From the NCBI GenBank assembly GCA_903845115.1, contig CAIMWE010000174.1, positions 1 to 48,051 on the forward strand: a DNA stretch of 48,051 nt, read 5' to 3'. The notes below the pieces were generated by a model, which worked only from the letters and a program-made list of their open reading frames with translations, searched no databases and was not told the DNA's origin. A program made the translations under genes and the position numbers. This document shows, piece by piece, positions 28,501-34,287 of this stretch (its first letter is position 1; the number at the start of each line of letters is the position of its first letter). The stretch is from an uncultured Acidobacteriota bacterium. GTDB taxonomy: Bacteria; Acidobacteriota; Thermoanaerobaculia; UBA5066.

Positions 28501-30741
28501 GCGACGGGCCTCCTCGAGAGACCGCGCGACCTCTCCCTGCGGGGCCTCGAGGGGACCTTCGCCGCGGCGCTCCACCCGGGTCTCCTCGACTCGGTCTTCC
28601 AGCTCGTCGCCGCCGCGCTCCCGGGGGCGGCGCTGCGCGACACCGCCTACGTCCCGTTCGCTTTCGAGCGGCTGGACGAGAAGGCCGCGGACGCCCCGCT
28701 CGACGGGCTCGAGGCGCGGGTCGCCGTCTCGCACGAGGAAGGGGTCCGCTCCAGCGTCGTGGCGAGCTTGTCGATCGGCGACGGGAAGGGGAGAGAGCTC
28801 TTCTCGATCGAGGGGCTGACGCTGCGGGCCGCGCCTCGTGAGGCGTTCGCGCCCGGGACGACGGGGAGCGCCGACGCCGGCCAGGAGCTCTTCCAGCTGG
28901 CCTGGAGGCGTGTGGCCGCGCCCGGGCCTGGCGCCACGGGCGGCCGGTGGCTCGTCCTGGGCGGCCAGGAGGGCGACGGAGAGCGGCTCGCCGCCGCCCT
29001 CGTCCGGTCCGGCGTGGACGCCAGGTCGCTCCGGGACCTCGAGGGCAGGTCGCTGATCGCGTCGGCGGCGGGGGCCGGCCCGGAGAGGATCGTCTTCCTC
29101 GCCGGCGAGGAGTCGGGAGGGGACCCGTTCGCCCAGTGCCGGCGGCTCCTTCTCCTCTGTCAGGCGCTGGCCGGGAGCGCCGGCGATGCGACCCGCCTCG
29201 ACGTCGTGACGAGGGGGGCGCAGGGGGTCTGCGACGAGGACGCCCGGCTGTCGACGGGAGGCGCGGCCGTCTGGGGCCTCGTCCGCTCGCTCGCGCAGGA
29301 GCACCCTGGCCTCGCCCCGCGGCTCGTCGACCTTCCGGCCGCGCGGAGAGTCCCCGCCGGCGCCCTGGCGAGCGAGCTCGAGGAGGCGCTCGCCGCCGAG
29401 CTCCTCGCGGCCGACCGGAGCGAGACCCAGGTGGGGCTCCGGATCTCGGGACGCTTCGTCGCGCGCCTCGCAGGGCTGCCGCTCGCGCCCGGGGGCCGCC
29501 TCGCGCTGCGCGAGAAGTCGACCCACCTCGTCACGGGGGGCCTCGGGGCCCTCGGGCTCCACGTCGCCCGCCTCCTCGTCGCGCGCGGCGCAGGACGCGT
29601 CGTCCTCGCGGGACGGGGCGAGCCGGGAGCGGCCGCCCGCGCCCTCGTCGCCTCTTCGGGCGGGTCGGTCGAGGTCGTCCGCGCCGACGTCTCGCGGGAG
29701 GAGGAGGTCGCGCGACTCCTCGAGACGGTCCGCAGGAGCGGCCCCCCGCTCGCCGGGGTCTTCCACGCCGCGGGGGTCCTCGACGACGGGGCGCTCCTGC
29801 GGCTGACGTGGGAGCGGTTCGAGAAGGTCCTCGCGCCGAAGGCCCGCGCCGCCCTCCTCCTCGACCGGGAGACGGAAGGGGACCGCCTCGACCACTTCGT
29901 CCTCTTCTCCTCCGCCGTCTCTCTCCTCGGCGCCGCGGGGCAGGCGAGCTACGCCGCCGCGAACGCGGCGCTCGACGCCCTCGCCCTCGACCGCCAGCGG
30001 CGCGGGCTTCCCGGCCTCTCGGTCTCCTGGGGGCCGTGGGCGGGGGAGGGGATGGCGGCGCGCGCCGGCGACGAGGCCCGTCGCGTCCGCGAGGAGCGCG
30101 GGATCGCCCTCCTCCCGCCCTCGCGCGCCCTGGAGCTGCTCGAGAGGCTCCTCGTCGCGGGTCTCCCTCACGCCACCGTCCTCCCCGTCCGGTGGGAGCG
30201 CCTCCTCCGGCCGGTCCCCGCGGGCGTCCCCCCGTTCCTGGCTGAGGTCGCGCCGCCAGGCGGAGAGGCGCTTTCCGCGAGCCCGTCCCCCGCGGCCGCC
30301 GCCCGTCCCGCCCGTCCGGCCCCTCCCGCCTGGGGACCCCTCCTCGCGGGGCGCCAAGGCGCCGCGCTGCGCGAGCGGATCGCCGAGCTGATCGCCGAGA
30401 GGGCCGCGGCGGTGATGGGGCTCGCCGATCCGTCGGCGGTCGCTCGCGGCGTCCCGCTCCTCGAGCAGGGGCTCGACTCGTTGATGACCCTCGAGCTGGC
30501 CCGCACGCTCGAGGAGTCGAGCGGGATCGCGGTCCCGGCGACGACCGTCTTCCGGCACCCGACGGTCGAGGGGCTCGCCGGCCACCTCTCGGAGAGGCTC
30601 GCCCCTGCGGCCGTGAAGGAGGTCCCCGAGCCGCTGCCGGCCGAGATCGCGGCGCTCGGGGAGGAGGAGCTACGCTCGGCGCTCGCGAGAGAGCTGGACG
30701 CCATCGGCGAAGGGGACGCCCCGGGCGGCCCCAGGAGGTGA
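22507..30741 (+). CDS. Type I modular PKS, two AT-less modules: M6 KS-KR-ACP and M7 KS-DH-KR-ACP
   Basis: The ATG at 22507 overlaps the previous stop (ATGA), with GGAGG at 22495-22499. The protein has 2744 residues and an N-terminal helical docking segment (about 1-33). M6: KS (Cys205), KS linker ending in LPTYPFQRIRCW without an AT, KR (ITGG near 865, Tyr1013), ACP (Ser1154). M7: KS (Cys1389), linker ending LPLYPFRKERHW, DH (His1858 in HRIHGRIVVP, Asp2028), KR (LVTGG at 2341, LDD motif, Tyr2482), ACP (Ser2658). Predicted output is a beta-hydroxyl from M6 and an olefin from M7. There is no thioesterase, reductase or condensation domain after the last ACP. Instead about 60 residues end in an acidic helix (LGEEELRSALARELDAI) like the docking tails of the three upstream proteins. 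The gene is the last PKS gene on this side of the cluster. Confidence 0.97.
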   Translation: MSGGALEAKQQALLALRSMQARIEALERERSEPIAVIGTACRFPGGVHDLASFRVLLEGGVDAVSEVPAVRWDVDAFYAPEPGTPGKMYTRRMGWVEGADLFDPAFFGLGVREAVRMDPQHRLLLEAAWEALEDAGQAPGSLSGSSTGVFVGISTSDYAQMALTSLAGGAIDAYASTSAAFSVAAGRISYLLGLQGPSIALDTACSSSLVAVHLAAESLRLGDCRMALVGGVNLVLSPLATVALCQMRMMAPDGRCKTFDASADGYVRGEGCGLVVLKRLGDARKDRDRILAVIRGSAVNQDGRSGGLTAPNGAAQEAVIRRALANGRVESREVGYVEAHGTGTALGDPIEMQALGAVYGEGRERSEPLRVGSVKTNLGHLEAAAGIAGLLKAVATVGARSIPPHLHLRNPSPHIPWERLAVEVPTFPAPWRDGRRVAGVSSFGFSGTNAHVIVEEAPPDARSPDTGERGERDLVLPLSARTRGALRELVERTREFLRDDARTLDHCFTAATGRTGLPLRIAVVGRSREELRSALDAYLRSESSPGLVESGRTPPSACMADGADGAADAGALSVARRWVAGDEVDWKPLFSGRDVRRAPLPTYPFQRIRCWMEGFGTLDVPEAPGSPAAGGPRPAVYDLSWTGAESEERPGAAPEAGGPLRWRIVADAGSAPLASALARSLENAGCLEVAVADALPEPGDGQTREGVVVLAATGDAGAETSPAQAARSAPGACLGLLAALRGATARRPAASRFVVVTRGAGAPRGPLEMERTVSAVAVSVAALGRTLLAEHPELSPSLVDLDPDEPATGQADALARELLADAGTGGGREVALRRGKRLVPRLVARPSPGGVPVPPLRTAGSALITGGLGALGLALAARLAKRGVKKIILAGRGGEEGADEETRRALSALRAGGADVRVVTADVTRREDVERLLAPSPGAGEPPVTALFHAAGVLSDALLANQTEENVRTAFGAKALGAALLDEVSRELGLPLDTFVLFSSAAALLGPPGQGSYAAANAFLGALARKRREDGLPALAVHWGPWAGRGMAARTDRRGLAARGLGLLPAEAALDALERLVADGSAEGAVLVLDRSFFAGAPAKALPDLPRRLGGLPPEERQGVAASFVRGQVADLLGFTDPGAIDTRRGFFDLGLDSLLALELRGRLQAALGEDRPLPSTLILDHPTVESVAARLVRELGDGAEPDLSRAPSTTPLRLAFDPIAIVGLAVRFPGAPDVDSFRELLVEGRDAITVVPATRWDVEALYDPDPDAPGKMATRWGGFVDGVESFDARFFGITPREAASIDPQHRFLLEESWHALEDAGIPAESLEGTRTAVFVGISGNDYGPLLAGGDRSRVTAHFGLGNSFSAAAGRIAYTFGLTGPAVALDTACSSSLVALHQAAASLRTGEASLALAAGVNLILAPEATINLSRARMMAPDGRCKTFDASADGYVRGEGCGVVVLERLSDAVANGHPVRALLLGSAVNQDGRSAGLTAPNGPSQEAVLAEALASAGVAPADVDYVEAHGTGTSLGDPIELHAMGAVYGKGRPADRPLLTGSVKTNLGHLEAAAGMAGLAKAVLTLEAGEVLPHLHLKTPNPLVDWDRIAVRVPTEKTPWPSTGRPRRAAVSSFGFIGTNAHVILEAAPAPLADAPEREEAAWETQLLLLSARSPEALRDLASRFEERLRTGTADRELGDIAFSARAGRSALAHRLAIVGATAGEIADGLAAFREGRTGAGIARGVASSVPSSGPPPGSPLSLPEPFTREALERLGAAWVRGDRVDLEPLDRRSSRKRVRLPLYPFRKERHWGPDLPGAIAPPVAGVPVAARPFLGPALATAFGATLFDTTWSAASLPFLAEHRIHGRIVVPGAAHVSLVLSALRSLHGPGPWRLSDVSFPEPLVLGEEEHRRVQLVLGPGESFQVASRREGPVEPFVVHARGKAAPLVDAAPVDGPRPATAPQAPPGESIPGTALREELSLRGISLGPSFGWIESVVPGPGAATGLLERPRDLSLRGLEGTFAAALHPGLLDSVFQLVAAALPGAALRDTAYVPFAFERLDEKAADAPLDGLEARVAVSHEEGVRSSVVASLSIGDGKGRELFSIEGLTLRAAPREAFAPGTTGSADAGQELFQLAWRRVAAPGPGATGGRWLVLGGQEGDGERLAAALVRSGVDARSLRDLEGRSLIASAAGAGPERIVFLAGEESGGDPFAQCRRLLLLCQALAGSAGDATRLDVVTRGAQGVCDEDARLSTGGAAVWGLVRSLAQEHPGLAPRLVDLPAARRVPAGALASELEEALAAELLAADRSETQVGLRISGRFVARLAGLPLAPGGRLALREKSTHLVTGGLGALGLHVARLLVARGAGRVVLAGRGEPGAAARALVASSGGSVEVVRADVSREEEVARLLETVRRSGPPLAGVFHAAGVLDDGALLRLTWERFEKVLAPKARAALLLDRETEGDRLDHFVLFSSAVSLLGAAGQASYAAANAALDALALDRQRRGLPGLSVSWGPWAGEGMAARAGDEARRVREERGIALLPPSRALELLERLLVAGLPHATVLPVRWERLLRPVPAGVPPFLAEVAPPGGEALSASPSPAAAARPARPAPPAWGPLLAGRQGAALRERIAELIAERAAAVMGLADPSAVARGVPLLEQGLDSLMTLELARTLEESSGIAVPATTVFRHPTVEGLAGHLSERLAPAAVKEVPEPLPAEIAALGEEELRSALARELDAIGEGDAPGGPRR

Positions 30742-30770
30742 TCTTGAGATCGACCAGGAGGAAGAGATGA
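30733..30770 (+). promoter_or_regulatory. Two Shine-Dalgarno sites between the PKS and nucleotidyltransferase genes, with a possible 8-codon leader
   Basis: AGGAGGTGATC at 30733-30743 is a perfect 11-base match to the complement of a typical 16S rRNA 3' end and spans the PKS stop codon. A TTG at 30744 opens an 8-codon frame ending in TGA at 30768-30770, which overlaps the ATG of the next gene as ATGA. A second AGGAGG at 30756-30761 sits 5 bases before that ATG and is the ordinary ribosome-binding site. The mini-frame may be chance; the two ribosome sites are clear. Confidence 0.35.
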
Positions 30771-31495
30771 GCCTTCTCACCGTGATCCTTCCCGCCGCCG
30801 GCAAGGGGACGAAGCTGAACCTCCCCTACCCGAAGGAGATCCTCCGGCTCGACAAGGACCAGGCGCTCATCGACTTCAGCTTCGACTTCTTCCGGGGCCG
30901 CGGCCGCGCGGAGGTGGAGTTCGTCGTCGTCGTCAACGAGGAGAAGACCGAGATCCTGAAGTACCTCGGCCGGTACAAGGACCGGTTCAACGTCAGCTTC
31001 ACCTTCCAGGACCCTCGCGAGCCGGAGTACACCGGCGCGATCAAGAGCGCCAGGCACCTCTTCGGCGAGAGCAACCTCGTCCTCCTCCCCGACACGGTCA
31101 TGACCCTTCCTCCCGGGGTCGACCTCGTGGACGCGGTGAGGGGGAGCCTCGGCGAGACGGGCTTCACCTTCCTCTTCAAGAGGGAGACGGACCCCGGGAT
31201 GCTCCGGACGAAGGGTGCCCTGGCGATCGGGGAGACCGGCCAGGTCGACGAGTACGAGGACAAGCCGACGGAGGAGCTCGGCCGGTTCAACGCCTTCTGG
31301 GGCGGCTTCGCCTTCGCCAGGTCGGCCTTCGACGCCTCGATCGCCTTCATGGAGAAGAGCACCCTGAAGCGGCCGCTCCTCCCCGGCGAGATCCGGTCGA
31401 CCCCGCTCTACGGCAGCCGGGGGATCGAGGTGCTCGAGTACAAGGACCTGGGGACGTGGGAGGAGATCCGGCGGCTCCTGCGCGACACGGGCTGA
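30767..31495 (+). CDS. Sugar-phosphate nucleotidyltransferase (NTP_transferase family)
   Basis: The 242-residue product starts with the nucleotidyltransferase signature at residues 8-22 (PAAGKGTKLNLPYPK), the variant of AAGxGTRLxPxTxxxPK that binds the nucleotide and triphosphate. LLPDTVM near 107 supplies the likely metal-binding Asp. It is the length of the catalytic domain alone, without a left-handed beta-helix acyltransferase extension. Such enzymes join a sugar 1-phosphate to NTP to give an NDP-sugar. The start lies 25 bases after the last PKS gene on the same strand with its own AGGAGG, so co-transcription is likely, and a role in supplying an activated sugar for polyketide glycosylation is possible. 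That role is inference, supported only by the glycosyltransferase fragments nearby. The sugar and nucleotide cannot be read from the sequence. Confidence 0.85.
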   Translation: MSLLTVILPAAGKGTKLNLPYPKEILRLDKDQALIDFSFDFFRGRGRAEVEFVVVVNEEKTEILKYLGRYKDRFNVSFTFQDPREPEYTGAIKSARHLFGESNLVLLPDTVMTLPPGVDLVDAVRGSLGETGFTFLFKRETDPGMLRTKGALAIGETGQVDEYEDKPTEELGRFNAFWGGFAFARSAFDASIAFMEKSTLKRPLLPGEIRSTPLYGSRGIEVLEYKDLGTWEEIRRLLRDTG

Positions 31496-31503
31496 CGCGG
31501 CGG

Positions 31504-31650
31504 CACGCGGAATCCCGGCGCCCAGCCTGGCAATCCGGTCCCCCCCCAGAACGGCTGGTCGAAGAAGAAGGGGACGACGGCGGACATCCTGGGGAAGAGC
31601 AGCTCGTGCGAGGCTCTGCCCAGGTCCGGCCACGCGGCGCTCCGGCGACC
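31504..31650 (-). pseudogene. Fragment of a GT1-type glycosyltransferase gene, frameshifted
   Basis: On the minus strand one frame reads SAVVPFFFDQPFWG, the nucleotide-sugar-binding C-terminal motif of GT1 glycosyltransferases (consensus VVVPFFxDQPFWGxRVxxLGVG). The expected continuation, DRIARLGAG, is present but in another frame. The shift falls in a run of eight C (31540-31547, G on the coding strand). Six would restore an unbroken FWGDRIARLGAG. A further upstream stretch resembling the family (SLARAALPQD) is again in the second frame. No start codon or N-terminal domain remains, so this is a dead fragment of a few dozen codons. A sequencing error in the homopolymer could explain the shift but not the missing remainder. 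Confidence 0.6.
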
Positions 31651-31666
31651 TGATATCGTCGACCTC

Positions 31667-31903
31667 GTGAAGCCGGACGATGCGATTCGCGAGGCAAGCG
31701 CCGACTCTCTCCCTGGCGGGCTCCTCAAGCTCGAGCCCGACGAGGACACCTCGGCCGCCGAGCTAGCCTTCGAGCTCCGTTTTCTCGGGAGCCTCACGGT
31801 TGCCCAGCGGTTCGAGTTGATGTTCGAGAAATCCCGCGAGATGAAGGAGCTCATGGAATCCTGCGGACACCGAAGCGCTCCTGCGATCCCTGAACGCGCT
31901 TGA
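31667..31903 (+). CDS. Small hypothetical protein upstream of the broken nucleotidyltransferase
   Basis: A 78-codon frame starts at GTG 31667 and has no clear Shine-Dalgarno. An extended -10-like TGATATCGT lies just upstream, so the mRNA may be leaderless. The product is acidic and helical, with a core of LAFELRFLGSLTVAQRFELM and FEKSREMKELM. It resembles, from memory, small proteins that precede MNT-like nucleotidyltransferase genes as possible partners. Its 3' end overlaps the nucleotidyltransferase remnant in another frame. Function unknown; it may survive as an orphan or be decaying too. Confidence 0.5.
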   Translation: MKPDDAIREASADSLPGGLLKLEPDEDTSAAELAFELRFLGSLTVAQRFELMFEKSREMKELMESCGHRSAPAIPERA

Positions 31904-32080
31904 CGTCCGCTACGTCGTGATCGGAGCGACGGCGTTCCCGGTTCACGGCTAGCCAGGATCGGACGCACGGAGGCCGCCTTTGCCTCGCTCTCAGGCCTTG
32001 ATGAAGCGCGCGGCGGGCCGGCCGAAGGACCTCGAGGACCTCCGGGTCCTCCTCGAGCTGGAAAAGACTCCCGGTCCGTG
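31857..32080 (+). pseudogene. Broken MNT-like nucleotidyltransferase (AbiEii/DUF-type antitoxin or toxin partner)
   Basis: In frame 3, 31857-31952 encodes TEALLRSLNALDVRYVVIGA followed by TAFPVHG and a TAG stop. This is the start of small nucleotidyltransferases, where GxTAFxVHG normally leads into a DLDL metal-binding motif. The same frame resumes at about 31980 with ALMKRAAGRPKDLEDLRVL, the typical C-terminus of the family. The middle, including the catalytic Asp residues, is missing. The likely original start is the ATG at 31853, now one base out of frame with the remnant. The enzyme cannot be functional. Confidence 0.65.
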
Positions 32081-32215
32081 GGAATCGCCCAGTCATCCGG
32101 CCTCACTGGAGGCGATCGAGGACACCATCCACGACGAAGAGCGGCCAACGAGGGGGACACGGATGCGGGCGGGGGTGGCAGCGGAGCGGCTTCGCCCGGT
32201 CCTGGCGCGAGGGGC

Positions 32216-33106
32216 TCAGTGTGCTGGGCCTGGCGGCGGGCTTCCCTCCAGGCGGGACAGCAGCCCCTCGAAGAACTCCCGCGACCAGAGCTTCACGGCG
32301 TCCGCGTCGCGCAGGAACGGCAGAACGTCTCTCTTTGCTGCCTCGAAGTCCACTGTGGCGAACCTGGCCGAGAGGAGGGCCTTCAATTCGGCAAGACCGA
32401 GCACCTGGTCCCCTTCCCACCCGCCCGTCTGCCTGAGCCTCGCCTCGAGATGCGCGAGCCTGACCCTCGTCCTGCGCCCGATGTACCAGACGAAGTCGTA
32501 GTAATCGCGGCCTTTGACGCAGCGGTGCTTCCAATCTCTTTGAAGAATTGCGTGGAGCTTCCCCGCGAAGAGATCGGGCAGCTGGAAGGTGTTGACGGCG
32601 AAAGGGATGGGCTGGAGAAGGACCATGGCTTCCGTCTCGAAGCCCCCCGGAGGGTCGGTATCAACCTCGAGCTTGACCTTGAGTAACGAGCTGACCGGCG
32701 TACGCCTCGAGATGGCATCTGGCACCCCGATCCGGAGCAGGTGCTCGCGAGTGCCCGCCTTGATGAAAGCGGAGTCGATCGCACGCTCCACGCCCTTCTC
32801 GCGTGCTTCGACCTTCACAGCGAAGCCCAGGGATTCCAGCTCCGCCTTGACTGCGCCGAGGTACGGCTGTAGCCGGAAGCCCGGCTGGGACTCCAGCAGC
32901 GAGAAGTCGAGATCCTCCGAAAAGCGATCGAGTCCGTAGAGGATCCGAAGCGCGGACCCTCCATAAAAGGCCGCATGCTCGAAGAGCTTGGCACGCCAGA
33001 GCCCCAGGAGCGCGATCTCCTGGATGATTTCCTTGAGCGCGTTTTCGTAGTCGCGCGCCGTGGCCGGTTCGTAGCGATCGAGCATGGCGACGACGGCGGG
33101 TTTCAT
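32216..33106 (-). CDS. abiEii: AbiEii-type toxin (nucleotidyltransferase, type IV toxin-antitoxin)
   Basis: The 296-residue product starts at ATG 33106-33104, preceded by GGGAGG five bases away. The ATG overlaps the antitoxin stop as ATGA, so longer upstream starts are not needed. Residues near 51-71 read FYGGSALRILYGLDRFSEDL followed by DFSL, the GGxxLRxxYGxxRxSxDLDF motif of the AbiEii/DUF1814 nucleotidyltransferase family with its metal-binding Asp pair. In characterised AbiE systems the toxin is a nucleotidyltransferase that causes reversible growth arrest and can block phage. A later KGRDYYDFVWYI segment also fits the family. The gene is full-length and uninterrupted, unlike its neighbours. 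Codon use is less GC-extreme than the PKS region, which suggests separate acquisition. Confidence 0.88.
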   Translation of the reverse strand: MKPAVVAMLDRYEPATARDYENALKEIIQEIALLGLWRAKLFEHAAFYGGSALRILYGLDRFSEDLDFSLLESQPGFRLQPYLGAVKAELESLGFAVKVEAREKGVERAIDSAFIKAGTREHLLRIGVPDAISRRTPVSSLLKVKLEVDTDPPGGFETEAMVLLQPIPFAVNTFQLPDLFAGKLHAILQRDWKHRCVKGRDYYDFVWYIGRRTRVRLAHLEARLRQTGGWEGDQVLGLAELKALLSARFATVDFEAAKRDVLPFLRDADAVKLWSREFFEGLLSRLEGSPPPGPAH

Positions 33107-33813
33107 CGTGGCCTCCCTTCCGAATCCAGGGTCGTAGCGGGCGCGCCTGCAGCAGGAGCGTCGAGGGCCTCGGCAATCCAATCGGCATCGCGGGACCGAT
33201 AGAGTCGTGCGAGGGTGCGCAGTTCCGCGCGGTCGATGCGCTCCCATCGCTCCTCGTCGATCCGGAGATCCTCCCGCAAGAACGCCCGCGCATCCTGGGC
33301 ACTCGCGAGCTTGGGCGAGCGGCAGAGCTTGACGAGGTCGCAGAGCGCCTTGGCCGGGGAAGCCATCAGCACGGGGTGGGTTTCGTCGATCCAGACCTGC
33401 TCGATGCCGTACGGATACCTTGCGAGCGCGAGGTGCCGATAGGTGAAGCGGCCGAGCGGCGTCTCGAAGACTTTGTCTTTCTTCTTGGGCGTCACACTCG
33501 TTACGGTCTCCACTCGCTCCGGGATGAGGCCGTGATGCGCCAGGGCGTACTCGAGCGAGATGCAGGAGGGACCAAAAATAAGGTTGGCGAGCGTCTCCCG
33601 GCAGATCAGCCGGCGTTGGTGTTCGGGGCCGAAGACGTAGAGCCCCTTTTTCACCCTGACGATCGCGCGAGAGCGCAGGAGTCCGTGGATCTTCTGCGTG
33701 GGTCCGGCGTAGTCACGGAGCACGCTCTTCAGGATCGTGTAGTCGAATTCCTCTCGCGGGATACGTCTTTGAAGTTGTGCGAGGCCGATTCGTTGCAGCT
33801 TTGTGGGCTCCAT
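33103..33813 (-). CDS. abiEi: AbiEi-type antitoxin and transcriptional autorepressor
   Basis: The 236-residue product starts at ATG 33813-33811. The N-terminal half has the winged-helix-like region expected for AbiEi (about residues 15-75, including GLLRSRAIVRVKKGLYVF). It is followed by the family's characteristic CISLEYALAHHGLIPE segment and a TPLGRFTYRHLAL stretch. The C-terminal domain (ASPAKALCDLVKL onward) matches the antitoxin half. AbiEi proteins neutralise AbiEii without direct complex formation and repress their own operon by binding inverted repeats. The stop overlaps the toxin ATG by 4 bases, so translation of the two is coupled. A promoter with an inverted repeat lies directly upstream. 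Confidence 0.88.
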   Translation of the reverse strand: MEPTKLQRIGLAQLQRRIPREEFDYTILKSVLRDYAGPTQKIHGLLRSRAIVRVKKGLYVFGPEHQRRLICRETLANLIFGPSCISLEYALAHHGLIPERVETVTSVTPKKKDKVFETPLGRFTYRHLALARYPYGIEQVWIDETHPVLMASPAKALCDLVKLCRSPKLASAQDARAFLREDLRIDEERWERIDRAELRTLARLYRSRDADWIAEALDAPAAGAPATTLDSEGRPR

Positions 33814-33823
33814 TCGATCTCTC

Positions 33824-33871
33824 CAGTCCAGTAGGTCAAGTAAATCATAGCTTACTGGACTGATCTGTAAA
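33824..33871 (-). promoter_or_regulatory. abiE promoter and inverted-repeat operator
   Basis: On the minus strand TTTACA (33871-33866) and TATGAT (33849-33844) are 16 bases apart, a near-consensus sigma70 promoter reading toward abiEi. A perfect 10-bp inverted repeat, CAGTCCAGTA at 33824-33833 and TACTGGACTG at 33853-33862, overlaps it. One arm lies between -35 and -10, the other just past the predicted start. This placement fits repression by AbiEi, which is known to bind paired inverted repeats in its own promoter. The patch is AT-rich compared with the surroundings. Confidence 0.65.
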
Positions 33872-33927
33872 ACAACCGCGCCGGTGAAGGATGGAGTCCG
33901 GGCCTTGATCCGTCACCACTTCGACAT

Positions 33928-34103
33928 TCAGCTCAAGAGCTGGAAGCCAGCCTCGACGAAGTGCCGGTCAAATAGGAAGTCGTGACGAATTCCACGTCGT
34001 TCTTCCTGGCGCGCCTGAACGCTCGACTCGCAGCGGCGTGGTTCGGGTCATCCGCGACGGGCAGGGCCAGGATCGCCGACGTGTCGACGAAAACCGGTTT
34101 CGC
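33928..34103 (-). pseudogene. vapC: Broken VapC-type PIN-domain toxin
   Basis: From 34100 downward the minus strand encodes KPVFVDTSAILALPVADD and then NHAAASRAFRRARKNDVEF and VTTSYL, the N-terminus of a VapC PIN-domain ribonuclease with its first catalytic Asp. The normal C-terminus, FDRHFVEAGFQLLS, follows immediately in a different frame and ends at a TGA at 33930-33928. About 80 central residues are missing, including the other acidic catalytic residues. The expected start position is GCG (34103-34101) instead of GTG. The gene is dead. Confidence 0.7.
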
Positions 34104-34280
34104 CGGAAGGCGTCCAGGAGGTGCTCGTCGTGCTTCGTGGAGAGGCTTGCCTCTTCACCCGTCCGGAAGGCTCCAACGAGGCCCGCTGCACTCGCGTACA
34201 GGTCGGCTCTCATCAGGGGTGGCTGCCTCAATGAGGTGTCGACGCATCGCCTCACGACCTCGGCAACGGAAACCTCCTGG
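34101..34280 (-). pseudogene. vapB: Broken VapB-type ribbon-helix-helix antitoxin
   Basis: The minus strand encodes QEVSVAEVVRRCVDTSL, then RADLYASAAGLVGAFRTGEE, then LSTKHDEHLLDAFR. This is the middle and C-terminus of an antitoxin of the type usually paired with VapC. The N-terminal beta-strand and start codon are absent, replaced by a glycosyltransferase-like fragment. The stop expected directly after DAFR is CGA instead of TGA, so the frame reads through. With the adjacent vapC remnant this was a VapBC operon. Confidence 0.6.
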
Positions 34281-34287
34281 GCGCGGG

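Noticed and set aside
5200-30500. CRISPR-like or dispersed repeats across the PKS region
   Set aside because: The recurring strings correspond to conserved KS, KR and ACP motifs at module spacing, not to regular short repeats with spacers.
30400-31495. A thioesterase or reductase domain at the end of the PKS cluster
   Set aside because: I looked for GxSxG and Rossmann motifs after the last ACP. Only a docking-like helix and then the nucleotidyltransferase gene are present.
32078-32686. A plus-strand frame opposite abiEii
   Set aside because: It is the antisense shadow of the clearly conserved AbiEii protein and has no recognisable motif.
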